Below the pieces are notes generated by a model, which made no database searches, was not told the origin of the DNA, and saw only the letters and a list, made by a program, of their open reading frames with translations. Made by a program: the position numbers and the translations under genes. Shown here piece by piece: positions 61,735 through 64,000 of a stretch of DNA of 64,000 nucleotides; the first letter of the stretch is position 1, and every line of letters starts with the position of its first letter. The stretch is from positions 62,001 through 126,000 of the forward strand of contig JAWODJ010000058.1 in NCBI GenBank assembly GCA_046483315.1, in the 5' to 3' direction. Source of the stretch: PXAP01 sp046483315 (GTDB taxonomy: Bacteria; Bacteroidota; Bacteroidia; Bacteroidales; PUMT01).

Positions 61735-63909
61735 CTATTGAAATCCTATATAGACGGCAGCTGCCGCTGCAGCTATTTTTTCCCCTGTCATCCTCAGGAA
61801 TCTGGACACACCGTTACCGGTCATCAGGTCCATCTGACTTTCTATCTGGCTGTCAAGATCGCGGAAAGAAGACAGGCTCCGTTCCAGTCCCCCCTCCTTG
61901 TTCCGGGCCAGCCATAATCTCTGGTGCTCCTCAATTACAGTTTCACACAGCTTCTGCATCTGTTCCAGTGTCTCAATATTTTCAGCGGCGGACCTCTCTC
62001 TTTTATAAATTATATACTCCTTTGTCCGCGCCCCAAGGTGTATCATTCTGACTGCATTCAGGTATTCGTCAATTATGAGAGACGCGTCAGGCCTTTTCAT
62101 GTTGGTTTCGGCAAGCATATTCCCAAGCGTGGCTGTATAATCAATAACGGACCTGTAATCGTATGGGCCCGGATTATCAAACATCTCTTTCAGAGGTTTG
62201 GTCAATTCATCATTATACCCTGCCAGGTCAAACAAATCCTCCTGTAGTTTCTTAAAGATGGCATCAATCATAACCTTATCCCTGATCCCGAACATGTATG
62301 CCATATTTGTAGTGGTCATATTAACCATCATAAACTCTTCAAACTGATTATACCTTCCCATGTCCAGCACCAGGTCGCCCATAATGCCCGCGCTGTCGCG
62401 GAATACCATCCTGTTGAGGAAGGTGGCAAGGGGAAGGTCATCCCTGCTTTCATAGTTCCAGCTCAGGGCTGCACCGTAAACAAATGGTGCGTAGCTTACA
62501 GGCCAGTACTGCCAGTGGCCCATATCACCCCAGTCGGTTAGCAGCATCCCTTTTGCATTATATTTGATCCCGTTGCCAACTGCATTGGCAATATTCCCTT
62601 TCATGTTTTCCGTACGCCCGGTGATAGTTGTCCACGAGCTGGTTCCGGGACACACCATGTAGTTTAAACCAGCCTCATCATATCGCCGGCAGTTGGTTTC
62701 ATAGGGATGCATATGTTCATAACCCCATTCCAGCAGCACAACATCACCAGGTATTTGTGGTATTATTTCCGGATGCTTTGTAACTATGTCGCCCCACATC
62801 ATCATCTTTCTGCCCTTTGAAGATATATAGTTATTCAGCTCAGTTACAAAGTCCACATATAGCTTTCCTACTCCAACTTCTCCGGCAAGCTCCCGGTTTT
62901 TGCATTTTCCCAGCTCAAATGGCTCGTCGAGGTTGGCATTAAAATAGCCGGAGCTGAAATACGGGAGAATATCGTCGGTCATCTGTTTTACCAGTTCCAT
63001 GCTGCGGGGATCTGATACGTCGAGCGTGGATTTGAACTCAATAAGTCCCAGGAGCTTATATCCGTCAGGACATTCGGCGAGATCGCCAAACTGGTCGGTT
63101 GCAAGCCACGCATTCATATGTCCGAGAGAATTCTGGTTGGGGACAAGGTCAATGAACCTCTCAGCGCAATACTGGTCAAGCTGCCTGATCTCTTCCCCGG
63201 TAACGGGAGTCTCTGTTGCTTCCCATAATTCTCTGAATGAAGGATACTCAATTGAAAACCCCTCTACATATAATTGAAGGTGGTTATATTTCATCATGGA
63301 AAGAAAATCTACGATCCCGTAGAGGGTCTCCAGGGAGGGCACCTTGTCGCGGCTAATATCAAGCATTGCGCCCCGGACTTCCATATCGGGCCAGTCCGTT
63401 ATACTCATCCCGGGGAGCTGTCCGTCTGTCTGCGCTATTACCTGGCCGAGTGTGACAAGGGAGTAGAAAAGGCCTTCATCGTCAGGGTAATCAATATGTA
63501 TACCATCTGAGGAGATGTTGAGCCTGTAACCCTGGGGAGGAATATTATTATCGGAAGTGAACCTGACCGATACCGGTCCGATGGTTGATACCTGCAGGTT
63601 CAGATGCTGTTCAATAATTCGGCTTATCATTTCTCTTTTTCCTGCAACAGAACTGAATCTGATCTCTGGGGGGAGGGTATAGGCTTCCCCCGAAAGTTCT
63701 GTGTTCCTGGGTACCGGAATCAGCACAAAACCGGGGTCAGCCGGCTCTGAAGCCGAGCTGTTTCCAAATTCATATTCCACTTGTTCAGATAGTGGAGGGG
63801 GACTTTGGTAGTTCAGATAATAATAAACAGTTAATCCCGAAACAATAAGGATTAATAAAATCAATATTCCCAGTCCATTATACTTGATTATCTTTACAGT
63901 ACTTTTCAT
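61735..63909 (-). CDS. Membrane-anchored GH20-family beta-N-acetylhexosaminidase-like protein
   Basis: This 724-residue protein has a membrane anchor (about 12-32). A small N-terminal domain is followed by a GH20 barrel starting MEVRGAMLDISRDKVPSLETL. The adjacent Asp-Glu pair that GH20 enzymes use (assisting Asp, acid Glu) appears as NANLDEPFELG near residue 326. Later MMMWGDIVTKHPEII and LLTDWGDMGHWQYWP match barrel strands seven and eight. The helical C-terminus is about 200 residues. It probably trims N-acetylhexosamines from glycans in the periplasm; substrate unknown. Upstream, 91 bp remain to the window edge with no promoter recognised. Confidence 0.88.
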   Translation of the reverse strand: MKSTVKIIKYNGLGILILLILIVSGLTVYYYLNYQSPPPLSEQVEYEFGNSSASEPADPGFVLIPVPRNTELSGEAYTLPPEIRFSSVAGKREMISRIIEQHLNLQVSTIGPVSVRFTSDNNIPPQGYRLNISSDGIHIDYPDDEGLFYSLVTLGQVIAQTDGQLPGMSITDWPDMEVRGAMLDISRDKVPSLETLYGIVDFLSMMKYNHLQLYVEGFSIEYPSFRELWEATETPVTGEEIRQLDQYCAERFIDLVPNQNSLGHMNAWLATDQFGDLAECPDGYKLLGLIEFKSTLDVSDPRSMELVKQMTDDILPYFSSGYFNANLDEPFELGKCKNRELAGEVGVGKLYVDFVTELNNYISSKGRKMMMWGDIVTKHPEIIPQIPGDVVLLEWGYEHMHPYETNCRRYDEAGLNYMVCPGTSSWTTITGRTENMKGNIANAVGNGIKYNAKGMLLTDWGDMGHWQYWPVSYAPFVYGAALSWNYESRDDLPLATFLNRMVFRDSAGIMGDLVLDMGRYNQFEEFMMVNMTTTNMAYMFGIRDKVMIDAIFKKLQEDLFDLAGYNDELTKPLKEMFDNPGPYDYRSVIDYTATLGNMLAETNMKRPDASLIIDEYLNAVRMIHLGARTKEYIIYKRERSAAENIETLEQMQKLCETVIEEHQRLWLARNKEGGLERSLSSFRDLDSQIESQMDLMTGNGVSRFLRMTGEKIAAAAAAVYIGFQ

Positions 63910-64000
63910 TTAGCCTGATTTTTAATTTGCCTTGTATTTTTTCACCGGGGCAGTTCCTCTTTTGTTAAAGGCTTATTAAAATATTCATAGATAAATGCCA

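Noticed and set aside
61691..61748. Two 18-bp direct copies of CGGYCTATTGWAATCCTA, 40 bp apart
   Set aside because: Only two imperfect copies, one inside the GH20 C-terminus; too few for a repeat array or attachment site without wider context.

Overview
The window is a chromosomal segment from a member of the Bacteroidota, most likely an anaerobic Bacteroidales/Marinilabiliales-type organism. Four things support this. Several genes are preceded by the phylum's promoter pattern (a TTG box, about 19 nt, then TAnnTTTG) and lack Shine-Dalgarno sequences. One secreted protein ends in a type IX secretion type B sorting domain. Some housekeeping proteins have Bacteroidota-style variants: MurA with Asp at the fosfomycin-target Cys, a DUF4290 gene beside murA, zinc-free L36 and S14, and L2 with DHPM instead of DHPH. 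The left edge carries hydF, the [FeFe]-hydrogenase maturation GTPase, which points to fermentative or anaerobic metabolism.

Layout. 1-11 kb: partial hydF, a long KamA-family radical SAM enzyme, a small Rieske lipoprotein, a membrane glycosylation set (GT-C-like membrane protein, GT2 transferase, flippase-like protein), aspartate ammonia-lyase, an NtrC-type regulator with no DNA-binding domain, and a Ppx/GppA phosphatase. 11-24.8 kb is mainly leftward: an ABC-2 exporter pair, dnaJ, grpE, a TlpA-like thioredoxin, murA, DUF4290 and a UvrD/PcrA helicase, then a rightward T9SS cargo protein, then a leftward EF-G paralogue that has lost the GTPase signature residues. 24.8-25.3 kb is a gene-poor region with divergent promoters, several hairpins and a possible 31-codon ORF.

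25.3-43.6 kb is one continuous rightward str-S10-spc-alpha block from rpsL to rplQ. It includes fusA, secY, map, infA, rpmJ and rpoA, and has no tuf. It ends with an L17 carrying a roughly 180-residue repetitive charged tail, followed by a clear terminator. Enolase and a eukaryote-type citrate synthase follow, each with its own terminator.

46.6-64 kb is accessory and regulatory: a beta-propeller/SpoIIE phosphatase sensor facing a hybrid kinase with a degenerate ATPase domain; a secreted protein of unknown function; ettA, a DUF4870 gene and hisS; a 5' remnant of a LolD-like ABC ATPase; a BlaI/M56 sensor-repressor pair with two operators, one overlapping its promoter; a HEPN/MNT toxin-antitoxin pair; and membrane-anchored GH3 and GH20 glycosidases.

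I found no rRNA, tRNA, CRISPR array, insertion sequence or prophage. The most interesting items are the GTPase-defective EF-G paralogue and the structured region next to it, the extended L17, the degenerate hybrid kinase facing a phosphatase sensor, and the compact, possibly leaderless BlaI promoter.
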